From NCBI GenBank assembly GCA_948471335.1, contig CAOKRZ010000017.1, forward strand, positions 1 to 14,294: DNA of 14,294 bases, in the 5' to 3' direction. The DNA is from an uncultured Christensenella sp. Lineage in GTDB: Bacteria; Bacillota; Clostridia; Christensenellales; UBA1242. A model generated the notes under the pieces. It did no database searches. It saw only the letters and a program-made list of their open reading frames with translations, and was not told the DNA's origin. Below, piece after piece: positions 1 to 6,810 of the stretch (position 1 is the stretch's first letter; each line of letters begins with the position of its first letter). Both the position numbers and the translations under genes were made by a program.

Positions 1-304
1 GTGGATCATCATCTGGTTCTACTACTGGAGGTTCAACCTCTGGTGGATTTTCTTCTGGTGGTTCAACCTCTGGTGGATTTTCTTCCTCATTTTTGTTGTC
101 TTCGTCATCCTTAAAGAAATCGTCATAATCAATTTTATCATCTGGAACTGATGGTTTTGTTTCTATATCTGTTGTACCACTTGAGGCTGGTGGCGGAACC
201 ATCTCTTCCGGTTTATCTGTTAGGATTATTCCTAAGCCAACGCTTAACCCTATCACCAGTATAATTGCTATCGGCATAACTATTTTAAGTAATATATTCT
301 TCAT
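1..304 (-). CDS. N-terminal part of a membrane-anchored protein with acidic Pro/Glu stalk (partial, runs off window)
   Basis: Reading the minus strand from the ATG at 304-302 gives an uninterrupted frame to the window edge, about 101 codons. It begins MKNILLKIVMPIAIILVIG and continues hydrophobic to about residue 29, which is a signal-anchor or uncleaved signal peptide; no lipobox cysteine is seen. From residue 30 it turns polar and acidic: a Pro/Ser/Thr patch, then DYDDFFKDDEDNKNEEE, then a repeated PPEVEPPEEN-type stretch. This is the pattern of an extracytoplasmic stalk that holds a downstream domain away from the membrane, but that domain lies outside the window, so no function can be given. 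The frame is open upstream of the ATG but has no better start after the predicted transcription start. The Shine-Dalgarno match is poor. A promoter candidate lies at 353-381. The coding call is firm; the role is unknown. Confidence 0.75.
   Translation of the reverse strand, partial: MKNILLKIVMPIAIILVIGLSVGLGIILTDKPEEMVPPPASSGTTDIETKPSVPDDKIDYDDFFKDDEDNKNEEENPPEVEPPEENPPEVEPPVVEPDDDP
31..85. repeat. 30-bp in-frame tandem repeat coding for the Pro/Glu stalk
   Basis: Bases 31-55 and 61-85 are identical (25 of 25), giving a 30-bp period. The unit is ten codons long, so copy-number change keeps the frame and only lengthens or shortens the PPEVEPPEEN-type stalk of the minus-strand protein. Confidence 0.8.
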
Positions 305-352
305 CTGTGCCCGTCCATTTTTAGCCTTTTTTTTACATTTTTCGACATTCGT

Positions 353-381
353 ATTGTATCATAAATCTATCTGAAAACCAA
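353..381 (-). promoter_or_regulatory. Candidate promoter for the partial stalk protein
   Basis: On the minus strand TTGGTT (376-381) and TACAAT (353-358) are separated by 17 bp. The -10 matches 5 of 6 consensus positions, the -35 only 3 of 6. The implied start near 346 gives a leader of about 42 bases before the ATG at 304. The remainder of 305-414, between this gene and uvrA, shows no clear hairpin terminator. Confidence 0.4.
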
Positions 382-414
382 ATGAAAAGGCAAAGATTTT
401 TTTAATATTTAATT

Positions 415-3243
415 TTATTTCAGCATTTGTTTCAAGAATCTTCCAGTATGGCTTTCTGGAGAAAGAGCGACCTGCTCTGGAGTTCCAGCTGCGACAATAG
501 TTCCGCCGCCGCTTCCACCTTCTGGTCCCAAATCTATCAAATAATCTGCCGATTTGATGACATCAAGGTTATGTTCAATAACGACAACGCTATTTCCATT
601 TTCAACCAATCTGTCAAGGATTTTTACAAGCTTTTTTACATCAAACATATGAAGCCCTGTTGTTGGCTCATCAAGAAGATAAATTGTTTTACCGGTTGAT
701 TTTTTTGAAAGCTCCGTTGCAAGTTTAACTCTTTGAGCTTCGCCGCCTGACAATGTTGTCGCGGGCTGGCCGAGTTTGATGTAGTCAAGCCCGACATCAT
801 GAAGCGCTTGAATTTTGTTTTTGATGCTTGGGATGTTTTCAAAGAATTTGAGAGCTTCTTCAACAGTCATTTCAAGCACATCTGAGATTGTTTTCCCTTT
901 ATATTTCACTTCCAAAGTTTCACGGTTATATCTTTTCCCCTTGCACACTTCACAAGGAACAAGAATGTCAGGAAGAAAATACATTTCAATTTCCTTCACA
1001 CCAGCGCCTTCGCACACATCACAGCGGCCGCCTTTTATGTTGAAAGAAAACCTGCTTGGAGTGTATCCTTTTGCTTTTGCCTCTTGAGTGCTTGCAAAAA
1101 GTTCCCGAATAGGCGTAAAGATCCCAACATATGTTGCGGGATTAGAACGTGGAGTCCTTCCAATTGGAGACTGATCAATAGCGATAACTTTGTCAAGTTC
1201 TTTCACGTTTTCAATTTTTGAGAACTTGCCATTTTCAAGTCTGCTTCCATTTAATGTGTTTGAAAGATAAGGATACAAGATGCCATTGACAAGGCTTGAC
1301 TTCCCGCTTCCAGAAACACCAGTCACGCAAGTGAAAACACCTAGAGGAATGTCAACGTCGATATCCTTCAGATTGTTTTCGCATGCACCTTTAACTTTCA
1401 AAAACTTGCTTGGTTTGCGTCTTGTTGAAGGAACTTCAATTTGTTCCTCTCCGCGCAAGAATTTTGCAGTGACTGAATCCTTAACTTTCATGACATCGTC
1501 AAGTGTGCCATTTGCAACAATTTGACCGCCGTGAACTCCGGCATAAGGTCCAACATCCACCACCCAATCGGCTGTGCGAATGGTGTCTTCGTCATGTTCG
1601 ACAACAATAAGCGTATTGCCAAGATCACGTAGATGTTTCATTGTGCCAATCAATCTTTCATTATCTCTTTGGTGAAGTCCAATGCTTGGCTCATCAAGAA
1701 TATACAAAACGCCTGAAAGCCCACTGCCTATTTGCGTTGCAAGCCTGATTCTTTGCGCCTCTCCGCCAGACAAGGTTTCGGCAGAGCGTGAAAGAGTCAA
1801 ATAGTCAAGTCCAACATCGGACAAAAATTTGATACGCGCGTTGATTTCTTTCAAAATGCTTTCAGCAATTTGTTGCTTGGCTTGTGTAAGTTTCAAGTTT
1901 GCAAAGTATGGCACAAGCTCGCCAACTGACATTTCACAAGTTTCAACGATGTCTCGCTTGCCTATTTTAACTGAAAGCGCACTTTCGTTAAGCCTCTTTC
2001 CGTGACAAGTTGGGCAAGTTTGCTCACGCACAAATTTTGATATTTCAAGCTTGATAAAATCACTTTTGCTTTCAACAAGTCTTCTTTTTAAGTTGTTTAT
2101 AATTCCTTCAAAAGAAAGCGCTTTTTTGCCGTTGTAATGCTCAAAAGTTTTGTTCTTTTTTTCGTCCTCAAACAGATCAAGCTCTTCCCCATTGTTGCCG
2201 TAAAGCAATATATCAAGTTGCTCTCTAGGCAGACTTTTGATTGGTTTATCAAGCGATATCCCATATTTTCTTGCAAGAGCGGTGAAATATCTCCCCGCCA
2301 TTGCACCATCAAATCTCCAGCCAGTGATATCAAATGCGCCTTCTCTGATCGATTTGTTTCCTTCTTTAAGAATAAGTGTCTCATCAATATCAGTTGTTAC
2401 ACCAAGCCCCAAACAAGTTGGGCATGCACCGTATGGTGCATTGAACGAGAAAAGCCTTGGTGTGATTTCTTCAAGCGTCCAGCCACAAGTTGGACAAGCA
2501 TAATTGGTGCTGAAAAGTGTTTCTTCCCCGTCACGATCAACAATAACCAAGCCTTCAGCAAGCTTGATTGCAGTTTCAAGGCTGTCTGTAAGTCTTGAAT
2601 TTATTCCATCTTTCAAAACGATTCGGTCAACGACAACACGAATGTTGTGTTTAAGGTTTTTATCAAGATTGATTTCTTCATCAAGATTCCAAACGTTTCC
2701 GTCCACTTGAACTCTGACATATCCACTCTTTTTAAGGCTTTCAAAAACTTTTGCAAAAGCACCCTTTTGACCTCTGACAATTGGAGCAAGAATTTGAAGT
2801 TTGCTTCCCTTTTCCATTTCAAGCACGGAATCAACAATTTGATCTATGCTTTGCTGTTCAATTGGCTTGTTGCAATGTGGACAATATGGCACGCCAACAC
2901 GTGCATACAAAAGCCTGAGATAGTCATATATCTCAGTCACAGTTCCAACTGTCGAACGAGGATTGTGATTGGTCGTCTTTTGGTCAATTGAAATGGCAGG
3001 AGAAAGCCCGTCAATTGATTCAACATCAGGCTTTTGTGCTTGCCCCAAAAATTGACGTGCATAAGCAGACAAACTTTCGATATATCTTCTTTGTCCTTCT
3101 GCAAAGATCGTGCCAAAAGCCAACGAACTTTTTCCAGAACCACTGACTCCAGTGAATACAACAAGTTTGTTTTTAGGGACCTCTAAATCGACATTTTTAA
3201 GATTATTCTCTTTCGCTCCGCGTATAACTATTGAATTTTTCAT
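415..3243 (-). CDS. uvrA: Excinuclease ABC subunit UvrA
   Basis: UvrA is the damage-sensing ABC-type ATPase of nucleotide excision repair. It dimerises, loads UvrB at lesions in the cytoplasm/nucleoid, then leaves. The 942 residues match the family's usual length and order. Visible are: first Walker A GVSGSGKSS at 32-40; the conserved segment GLSPAISIDQKTTNHNPRST near 80-98; zinc-binding CxxC pairs at 250-253 and 274-277; ABC signature LSGGEAQR at 491-498; second Walker A GVSGSGKSS at 642-650; second zinc module CDVC at 741-744 with CEVC at 764-767; second LSGGEAQR at 831-838; and LLDEPTTGLH Walker B. An additional CPHC is at 122-125. MKNSIVIRGAKENNLKNV is the normal family start, so the ATG at 3243 is secure, although there is no usable Shine-Dalgarno site and the -10 element ends only six bases upstream. 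uvrB lies upstream on the same strand, separated by an Ig-like gene and its terminator, so the two uvr genes are probably transcribed separately. Confidence 0.98.
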   Translation of the reverse strand: MKNSIVIRGAKENNLKNVDLEVPKNKLVVFTGVSGSGKSSLAFGTIFAEGQRRYIESLSAYARQFLGQAQKPDVESIDGLSPAISIDQKTTNHNPRSTVGTVTEIYDYLRLLYARVGVPYCPHCNKPIEQQSIDQIVDSVLEMEKGSKLQILAPIVRGQKGAFAKVFESLKKSGYVRVQVDGNVWNLDEEINLDKNLKHNIRVVVDRIVLKDGINSRLTDSLETAIKLAEGLVIVDRDGEETLFSTNYACPTCGWTLEEITPRLFSFNAPYGACPTCLGLGVTTDIDETLILKEGNKSIREGAFDITGWRFDGAMAGRYFTALARKYGISLDKPIKSLPREQLDILLYGNNGEELDLFEDEKKNKTFEHYNGKKALSFEGIINNLKRRLVESKSDFIKLEISKFVREQTCPTCHGKRLNESALSVKIGKRDIVETCEMSVGELVPYFANLKLTQAKQQIAESILKEINARIKFLSDVGLDYLTLSRSAETLSGGEAQRIRLATQIGSGLSGVLYILDEPSIGLHQRDNERLIGTMKHLRDLGNTLIVVEHDEDTIRTADWVVDVGPYAGVHGGQIVANGTLDDVMKVKDSVTAKFLRGEEQIEVPSTRRKPSKFLKVKGACENNLKDIDVDIPLGVFTCVTGVSGSGKSSLVNGILYPYLSNTLNGSRLENGKFSKIENVKELDKVIAIDQSPIGRTPRSNPATYVGIFTPIRELFASTQEAKAKGYTPSRFSFNIKGGRCDVCEGAGVKEIEMYFLPDILVPCEVCKGKRYNRETLEVKYKGKTISDVLEMTVEEALKFFENIPSIKNKIQALHDVGLDYIKLGQPATTLSGGEAQRVKLATELSKKSTGKTIYLLDEPTTGLHMFDVKKLVKILDRLVENGNSVVVIEHNLDVIKSADYLIDLGPEGGSGGGTIVAAGTPEQVALSPESHTGRFLKQMLK

Positions 3244-3249
3244 GCCTTA

Positions 3250-3278
3250 ATTATACCACTTTTAAGCTTAACTAACAA
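3250..3278 (-). promoter_or_regulatory. uvrA promoter with extended -10, predicted leaderless start
   Basis: Minus strand: TTGTTA (3273-3278), 17-bp spacer, TATAAT (3250-3255), with TGG directly before the -10, i.e. a TGN-extended -10. Counting seven bases from the end of the hexamer places +1 on the A of the uvrA ATG (3243). The only purine run before the ATG, TAAGGC, is too close to act as a Shine-Dalgarno site. Confidence 0.7.
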
Positions 3279-3306
3279 TAAAATACACAAATTTAATTGA
3301 ATGCAT

Positions 3307-3334
3307 AAAAAAAGTCTTACTAAAAAGACTTTTT
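3307..3334 (-). terminator. Rho-independent terminator of the Ig-like gene
   Basis: The 10-bp inverted repeat AAAAAGTCTT (3309-3318) / AAGACTTTTT (3325-3334) has a 6-base loop. On the minus strand it is followed by a run of T. The hairpin overlaps the TAA stop (3333-3335), and it separates the Ig-like transcript from uvrA. The stem is AT-rich, so efficiency may be moderate. Confidence 0.75.
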
Positions 3335-4205
3335 ATTTAAATTCGATGTTTGGTCTTGGATTTAAAGTCACATTGCCAGTGTTTGGTTTAAAAGCATTAA
3401 ACACAGGTGTTTCTTCAAGAGATTCTACAGCCCTTTCACTCATTTGAGCAATTTTTGAAGTGCCGTTATAAACCAGCTGATAGTTCTTGCCTTCACTTGC
3501 AAGCGTGATTGTATAGTTGCCACCAAGAGACTTGACTTCGCTGATTGAATATTCCCCGCTCTCAACTTTTGCTTTGACGTCATATAAAGCTTTGCTGTAA
3601 GCATTTTGTGCTTGAGTCAAATTGATGTCAAAATCATCACCATTGACAACTTCACTTTTTGTTGCAGTGGTTGTGTCACCTTCCACAATAAGTATATATT
3701 GAATGTCATTATCAATCCAAATTTCATGACGCTTTCCTTCAGTAGTCAAATCTACATAGCCTTGGTTTCCAATCCAATTAGAAACCTCGCCATCTTTAAC
3801 ATAACTGAACGACTCAACTGTTTTTATATCATTTTTGTTTGAAATGATTTTAAAAACGCTTAAGAAATATTCTTTGTTTGAAACAACTTTAACGTTGTAC
3901 GATTTTACTTCATTTTTATACTTCACCAAGATTTCATAAGTTCCAATTTTCTTTGAATCAAATTTGCTTGAATCAACCTCATAATCTTGAACGTTATAAT
4001 AATTTCTGTCGCCGTCATGAGCTTTAACAACAAGCCCAGCATAAGTGAACTGCTCACCAACATAGAACTCTGTTTGCGCGTTTTGGATATCAATCGCCAT
4101 AGTGCTTTTCGAAATAAAAGCGCCTGAAAGGTGGAAGCCCAAAACTACAAAAAGTGCAGCGAAAATAATTGCTGAGATAGAAGCAAATAAAATTTTCTTT
4201 TTCAT
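3333..4205 (-). CDS. Secreted or membrane-anchored protein with bacterial Ig-like domain
   Basis: The ATG at 4205 gives 290 residues and is chosen because AGAGAGGA sits just upstream and a strong promoter (4226-4254) would start transcription near 4219; the longer frame from 4244 begins upstream of that point. The protein opens with MKKKILFASISAIIFAALFVV, a basic patch plus hydrophobic helix typical of a signal peptide or signal anchor, with no clear lipobox. Residues about 37-110 (TEFYVGEQFTYAGLVVKA ... GTYEILVKYKNEVKSYNVKVVS) look like a Big_3-type bacterial Ig-like fold, seen in surface proteins of Bacillota. The remaining 180 residues are mixed alpha/beta and not recognised; a generic extracytoplasmic lipocarrier-like fold is possible but unproven. 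It lies between uvrB and uvrA with its own promoter and terminator, so a DNA-repair role is not implied. Confidence 0.85.
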   Translation of the reverse strand: MKKKILFASISAIIFAALFVVLGFHLSGAFISKSTMAIDIQNAQTEFYVGEQFTYAGLVVKAHDGDRNYYNVQDYEVDSSKFDSKKIGTYEILVKYKNEVKSYNVKVVSNKEYFLSVFKIISNKNDIKTVESFSYVKDGEVSNWIGNQGYVDLTTEGKRHEIWIDNDIQYILIVEGDTTTATKSEVVNGDDFDINLTQAQNAYSKALYDVKAKVESGEYSISEVKSLGGNYTITLASEGKNYQLVYNGTSKIAQMSERAVESLEETPVFNAFKPNTGNVTLNPRPNIEFK

Positions 4206-4225
4206 ATATCCTCTCTTTAACAAAA

Positions 4226-4254
4226 AGTTTATCACATAAGACAAATTTTGTCAA
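4226..4254 (-). promoter_or_regulatory. Promoter of the Ig-like gene
   Basis: Minus strand: perfect TTGACA (4249-4254), exactly 17 bp, then TAAACT (4226-4231), preceded by TGA (extended -10 TGN). It starts 13 bp past the uvrB stop codon and precedes the AGAGAGGA Shine-Dalgarno site and the ATG at 4205. This is the best-matching -35 in the window, so the gene is probably transcribed independently of uvrB. Confidence 0.8.
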
Positions 4255-4266
4255 CTTTCGATAGCC

Positions 4267-6168
4267 CTACTTTGAAAGTTGTTTTCTTAGTTCTTGAATC
4301 TGTGTGCGAAGCTCAATCGCTCTTTCAAAGTCAAGCGATGCTGAAGCGATTTTCATCATGCCCGCAAGTTTTTCAATCTCTTTTGGAATATCTTCTTTAC
4401 TAAGCTTGCCATCACTGACTTTCTTAGAAATTTCCAAAGTGTTAGAAATAGGTTTAACAATTGTTTTCGGTGTTATTCCATTTTCTTTGTTGTATCTTTC
4501 TTGAAGCTCTCGGCGTTTTTCAGTTATCTCAAGTGCCCTGCGCATAGAGTCAGTAATAACATCGGCGAACATGATAACCTTTCCGTTTGCATTACGCGCG
4601 GCACGCCCAATTGTTTGAATCAGCGCGCCTTCAGGCATATCAAGCCCTTCTCTTAAAAGATTGATTCCCACAAGAATATCAAACTCACCGCTGCGAAGAC
4701 CATTGATGATTTCAACACGCTCCATTGTGTCAATCTCTGAATGCATATATTTCGTTTTGAAATCATGCTCCTGAAGATATATTGTGAGGCTTTCCGCCAT
4801 TTTCTTTGTCAGTGTTGTAACAAGCACGCGACTGCCTTTGTCAATAATCTTCTTCGCTTCAACCATCAAAACTTCAATTTGATCTTTGATTGGCTTCACT
4901 TCAATAAGTGGATCAAGAAGCCCTGTTGGTCGGATGACCTGCTCAACAACTTGTCCAGCGCGAGAAAGTTCATATTTCGCTGGCGTAGCCGAAACATAGA
5001 TGACCTGACCAAGTTTTGAATTAAATTCATCAAATGTCAGTGGCCTATTGTCTCTTGCCGCTTCAAGACGGAAGCCGTAGTCAACAAGAGAAGTCTTTCT
5101 TGCTTTGTCTCCGTTGTACATTGCGCGCACTTGAGGAAGAGTCATATGGCTTTCGTCAATGATTGTCAAGAACCCTTTTGGAAAATAGTCAATCAGTGTG
5201 TAAGGCGCTTCGCCCGGTTTTCTTCCGTCAAAATATCGTGAATAGTTTTCGATGCCGCTGCAATAGCCAACTTCGCGCATCATCTCCATATCATAAGCAA
5301 CACGCTGACCTATTCTTTCAGCTTCAATATGCTTTTCTTGCGCTTTAAAATTGTCAATTGCAATAAGCCTGTCTTCTTCGATTTGCTTTAATGCTCTTTC
5401 CATTCTTTCTCTGCCAACTGCATAGTGCGTCGCAGGATAAATTGTCGCAACTTTGAGTTCATTGACCGCCTTGCCTGAAACAGGATCAAACTCATACAGC
5501 CTGTCAATTTCGTCGCCAAAAAATTCCACTCTCAATGCAAGCTCTGACTGATTGGCAGGAAAGATGTCAAGCGTGTCACCTTTAACCCTGAATGTAGAAC
5601 GCTTAAAATCAACATCGTTTCGATTGTATTGAATGCCGATAAGCCTTGCAATCACTTCGTCACGATCAATCACATCGCCTTCACGTAAAGAAATGTGCAA
5701 GTTATAATATTCATCCGGATTTCCAAGACCATATATGCAAGAAACAGATGCAACAATGATGACGTCGTCACGCTCAAGAATTGACGAAGTGGCAGATGAG
5801 CGAAGTTTATCAATCTCGTCATTGATTGCCATATCTTTTTCAATATAAGTATCAGAAGAAACAATATAAGCCTCTGGCTGATAGTAGTCATAATATGAAA
5901 CAAAATATTCCACGCGGTTTTTTGGAAAAAACTCACGAAACTCATTGCAAAGCTGTGCAGCCAAAGTCTTATTGTGAGCGATCACAAGTGTGGGCCTTTT
6001 AACACGCTCAATAATGTTTGCCATAGTGAAAGTTTTGCCCGACCCAGTCACGCCCAGCAAAACCTGCTCTTTGAGTCCGTCTTCAATCCCTTCCACAAGC
6101 TTATCAATTGCATGCGGCTGATCCCCTGACGGCCTATACTTTGAAATCAACTTAAATTCATCTTTCAT
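4267..6168 (-). CDS. uvrB: Excinuclease ABC subunit UvrB
   Basis: UvrB is the helicase-fold ATPase that is loaded by UvrA at damaged DNA, verifies the lesion with its beta-hairpin and recruits UvrC. The 633 residues show the expected order: N-terminal DQPHAIDKLVEGI, Walker A GVTGSGKT at 39-46, the beta-hairpin region SYYDYYQPEAYIVSSDTYIE near 90-110, DESH (motif II) at 338-341 followed by TLPQVRAMYNGDKARK, VSATPAKYE (motif III), the C-terminal helicase half with LLREGLDMPE and QTIGRAARN at 518-526, and a C-terminal UVR helical hairpin (about 597-632) that binds UvrC. It is slightly shorter than the common ~660 residues because the linker before the UVR motif is short. The start MKDEFKLISKYRPSGDQP fits the family. 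No Shine-Dalgarno site precedes the ATG, and the -10 ends seven bases upstream. No hairpin terminator is visible after its TAG. Confidence 0.98.
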   Translation of the reverse strand: MKDEFKLISKYRPSGDQPHAIDKLVEGIEDGLKEQVLLGVTGSGKTFTMANIIERVKRPTLVIAHNKTLAAQLCNEFREFFPKNRVEYFVSYYDYYQPEAYIVSSDTYIEKDMAINDEIDKLRSSATSSILERDDVIIVASVSCIYGLGNPDEYYNLHISLREGDVIDRDEVIARLIGIQYNRNDVDFKRSTFRVKGDTLDIFPANQSELALRVEFFGDEIDRLYEFDPVSGKAVNELKVATIYPATHYAVGRERMERALKQIEEDRLIAIDNFKAQEKHIEAERIGQRVAYDMEMMREVGYCSGIENYSRYFDGRKPGEAPYTLIDYFPKGFLTIIDESHMTLPQVRAMYNGDKARKTSLVDYGFRLEAARDNRPLTFDEFNSKLGQVIYVSATPAKYELSRAGQVVEQVIRPTGLLDPLIEVKPIKDQIEVLMVEAKKIIDKGSRVLVTTLTKKMAESLTIYLQEHDFKTKYMHSEIDTMERVEIINGLRSGEFDILVGINLLREGLDMPEGALIQTIGRAARNANGKVIMFADVITDSMRRALEITEKRRELQERYNKENGITPKTIVKPISNTLEISKKVSDGKLSKEDIPKEIEKLAGMMKIASASLDFERAIELRTQIQELRKQLSK

Positions 6169-6175
6169 ATTTTTT

Positions 6176-6205
6176 ATTTTACCACAAATAGCTTAAAATC
6201 TACAA
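6176..6205 (-). promoter_or_regulatory. uvrB promoter with extended -10, predicted leaderless start
   Basis: Minus strand: weak -35 TTGTAG (6200-6205), 18-bp spacer, TAAAAT (6176-6181) preceded by TGG (extended -10). Seven bases (six A and one T) separate the -10 from the uvrB ATG, so transcription should begin at or one base before the start codon. There is no AGGAGG-like sequence in the preceding 60 bases. The arrangement mirrors the uvrA promoter. Confidence 0.65.
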
Positions 6206-6250
6206 CAAAATAAGAAAACAATCAGTTCATCCCCATTATTCTTGCCTATA

Positions 6251-6278
6251 AAAAGAAAAAACAGGAAACCTCCTGTTT
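6251..6278 (-). terminator. Rho-independent terminator after the XRE gene pair
   Basis: The 8-bp perfect stem AAACAGGA (6259-6266) / TCCTGTTT (6271-6278) has a 4-base loop. On the minus strand it runs directly into a T-rich tract (complement of 6251-6258). The stem overlaps the TAA stop of the downstream XRE gene and ends that transcript before the uvrB promoter. Confidence 0.85.
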
Positions 6279-6480
6279 AATTCTCTCTACCAACCAAATA
6301 ATCAATGCTTTCTTTATAAAAATCCGCCAATGCCCACAAAATTTCAATAGGAACTGAGCGAGCTCCCGTCTCGTAACGATTGTAAACAACACTACTTATA
6401 CCCAAATGCTCACCCACCTGCTTTTGCGTCATTCTTGCTTCAATTCTCATTTCTTTTAATCTCAAATTTACTTTTATCAT
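6277..6480 (-). CDS. Small XRE/Cro-type helix-turn-helix regulator (second of pair)
   Basis: The start at 6480 gives 67 residues (MIKVNLRLKEMRIEARMTQ...). It is preferred over the longer frame from TTG at 6552 because GAAGG (6489-6493) sits eight bases upstream and because a promoter (-10 at 6500-6505) lies inside the longer version. Nearly the whole protein is one HTH_3 domain: LRLKEMRIEARMTQKQVGEHLGISSVVYNRYETG, with the recognition helix around SSVVYNRYE, followed by the helix ending LADFYKESIDYLVGREN. That C-terminal signature is shared with its neighbour. There is no effector, sensor or protease-like domain, so it should act as a compact dimeric repressor, Cro-like. It has its own operator-like site at 6504-6516. 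Probable role: autoregulated control of this cassette. Confidence 0.88.
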   Translation of the reverse strand: MIKVNLRLKEMRIEARMTQKQVGEHLGISSVVYNRYETGARSVPIEILWALADFYKESIDYLVGREN

Positions 6481-6499
6481 TACTTTAACCTTCGCTATC

Positions 6500-6530
6500 A
6501 TTGTACCAATGTGGAACATAAATATGTAAA
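6500..6530 (-). promoter_or_regulatory. Promoter of the second XRE gene
   Basis: Minus strand: TACAAT (6500-6505) with TGG before it (extended -10). The best -35 match is TTTACA (6525-6530), at a long 19-bp spacing. The predicted start near 6493 (a G) leaves a 13-base leader that begins with the GAAGG Shine-Dalgarno site. The operator-like palindrome at 6504-6516 overlaps the extended -10. Confidence 0.55.
6504..6516. promoter_or_regulatory. Operator-like site O3 (TACCAATGTGGAA)
   Basis: It shares the CCA-N3-TGG core flanked by A/T with the sites at 6780-6792 and 6811-6823. It is the least symmetric of the three. It overlaps the extended -10 of the second XRE gene, where a bound repressor would block transcription. 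Part of the similarity (TGGTA) is also just the extended -10 itself. Confidence 0.45.
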
Positions 6531-6548
6531 ATACTGACAAAATGGTAA

Positions 6549-6767
6549 TCAACCTTCTTTTCCAAAAATATAATCAATTGAGACCCCATAAAAGTCTGCA
6601 AGTCTACATATATCTTCTGCCGAAATTAATCTTTTGCCTTTTTCATAGCGATTATAGGCTGCTTGCGTAATATTAAGAAAATTTGCAACTTGGGCTTGCG
6701 ACAATTCTTTTTCATTACGCAATTCTAACAATTTCTCTCCAACTTTTTCGTAAAATCCCTTGTTCAT
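6549..6767 (-). CDS. Small XRE/Cro-type helix-turn-helix regulator (first of pair)
   Basis: The start at 6767 gives 72 residues, MNKGFYEKVGEKLLELRNEK. The frame extends to an ATG at 6785, but that codon lies inside the predicted -10/operator, so the downstream ATG is preferred. The HTH_3 domain spans about residues 7-62: LLELRNEKELSQAQVANFLNITQAAYNRYEKGKRLISAEDICRLADFYGVSIDYIFGKEG in essence, with helix 2-turn-helix 3 at SQAQVANFLNITQAAYNRYE. The YNRYE-G and LADFY-SIDY-G-E signatures match the neighbouring XRE protein, so the two are probably paralogues. The stop is TGA (6549-6551). The gene is divergent from the 84-residue ORF at 6846, and two palindromes lie between them. Likely a repressor of its own promoter and of the divergent gene. 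Confidence 0.88.
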   Translation of the reverse strand: MNKGFYEKVGEKLLELRNEKELSQAQVANFLNITQAAYNRYEKGKRLISAEDICRLADFYGVSIDYIFGKEG

Positions 6768-6775
6768 TTGTTGAC

Positions 6776-6784
6776 ATTGTACCA
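6776..6784 (-). promoter_or_regulatory. Extended -10 promoter of the first XRE gene, near-leaderless
   Basis: Minus strand TGGTACAAT: TGN-extended -10 with TACAAT at 6776-6781. The -35 region is poor (AAGTCA at 17 bp). The predicted +1 near 6769 (A) leaves only two bases before the ATG at 6767, and no Shine-Dalgarno site is present. Confidence 0.55.
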
Positions 6785-6792
6785 TTTTGGTG
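6780..6792. promoter_or_regulatory. Operator-like palindrome O1 (TACCATTTTGGTG)
   Basis: It contains the perfect palindrome ACCA-TTT-TGGT (6781-6791) and overlaps the extended -10 of the first XRE gene. It lies 31 bp, about three helical turns, from the related site at 6811-6823, so repressors bound at both would face the same side of the helix. Confidence 0.6.
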
Positions 6793-6810
6793 ATAAAATG
6801 ACTTTAACTA

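Noticed and set aside
427..2991. Many plus-strand frames of 60-150 codons opposite uvrA
   Set aside because: They are antisense shadows of the conserved uvrA coding sequence, with no ribosome-binding sites or family features.
4206..4244. Longer start for the Ig-like protein at 4244
   Set aside because: It lies upstream of the predicted transcription start, within the -35/-10 region, and would put a polar tail before a normal signal peptide.
6214..6230. LexA (SOS) box-like GAACTGATTGTTTT upstream of uvrB
   Set aside because: The half-sites are spaced one base off the Gram-positive consensus (GAAC-N4-GTTC) and the right arm is wrong. It also lies beyond the promoter. No SOS box is seen at uvrA either, so SOS control is not claimed.
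6481..6552. N-terminal extension of the second XRE gene from a TTG at 6552
   Set aside because: The extension would include the predicted promoter and operator and a poor hydrophobic segment. The ATG at 6480 has a well-placed GAAGG site.
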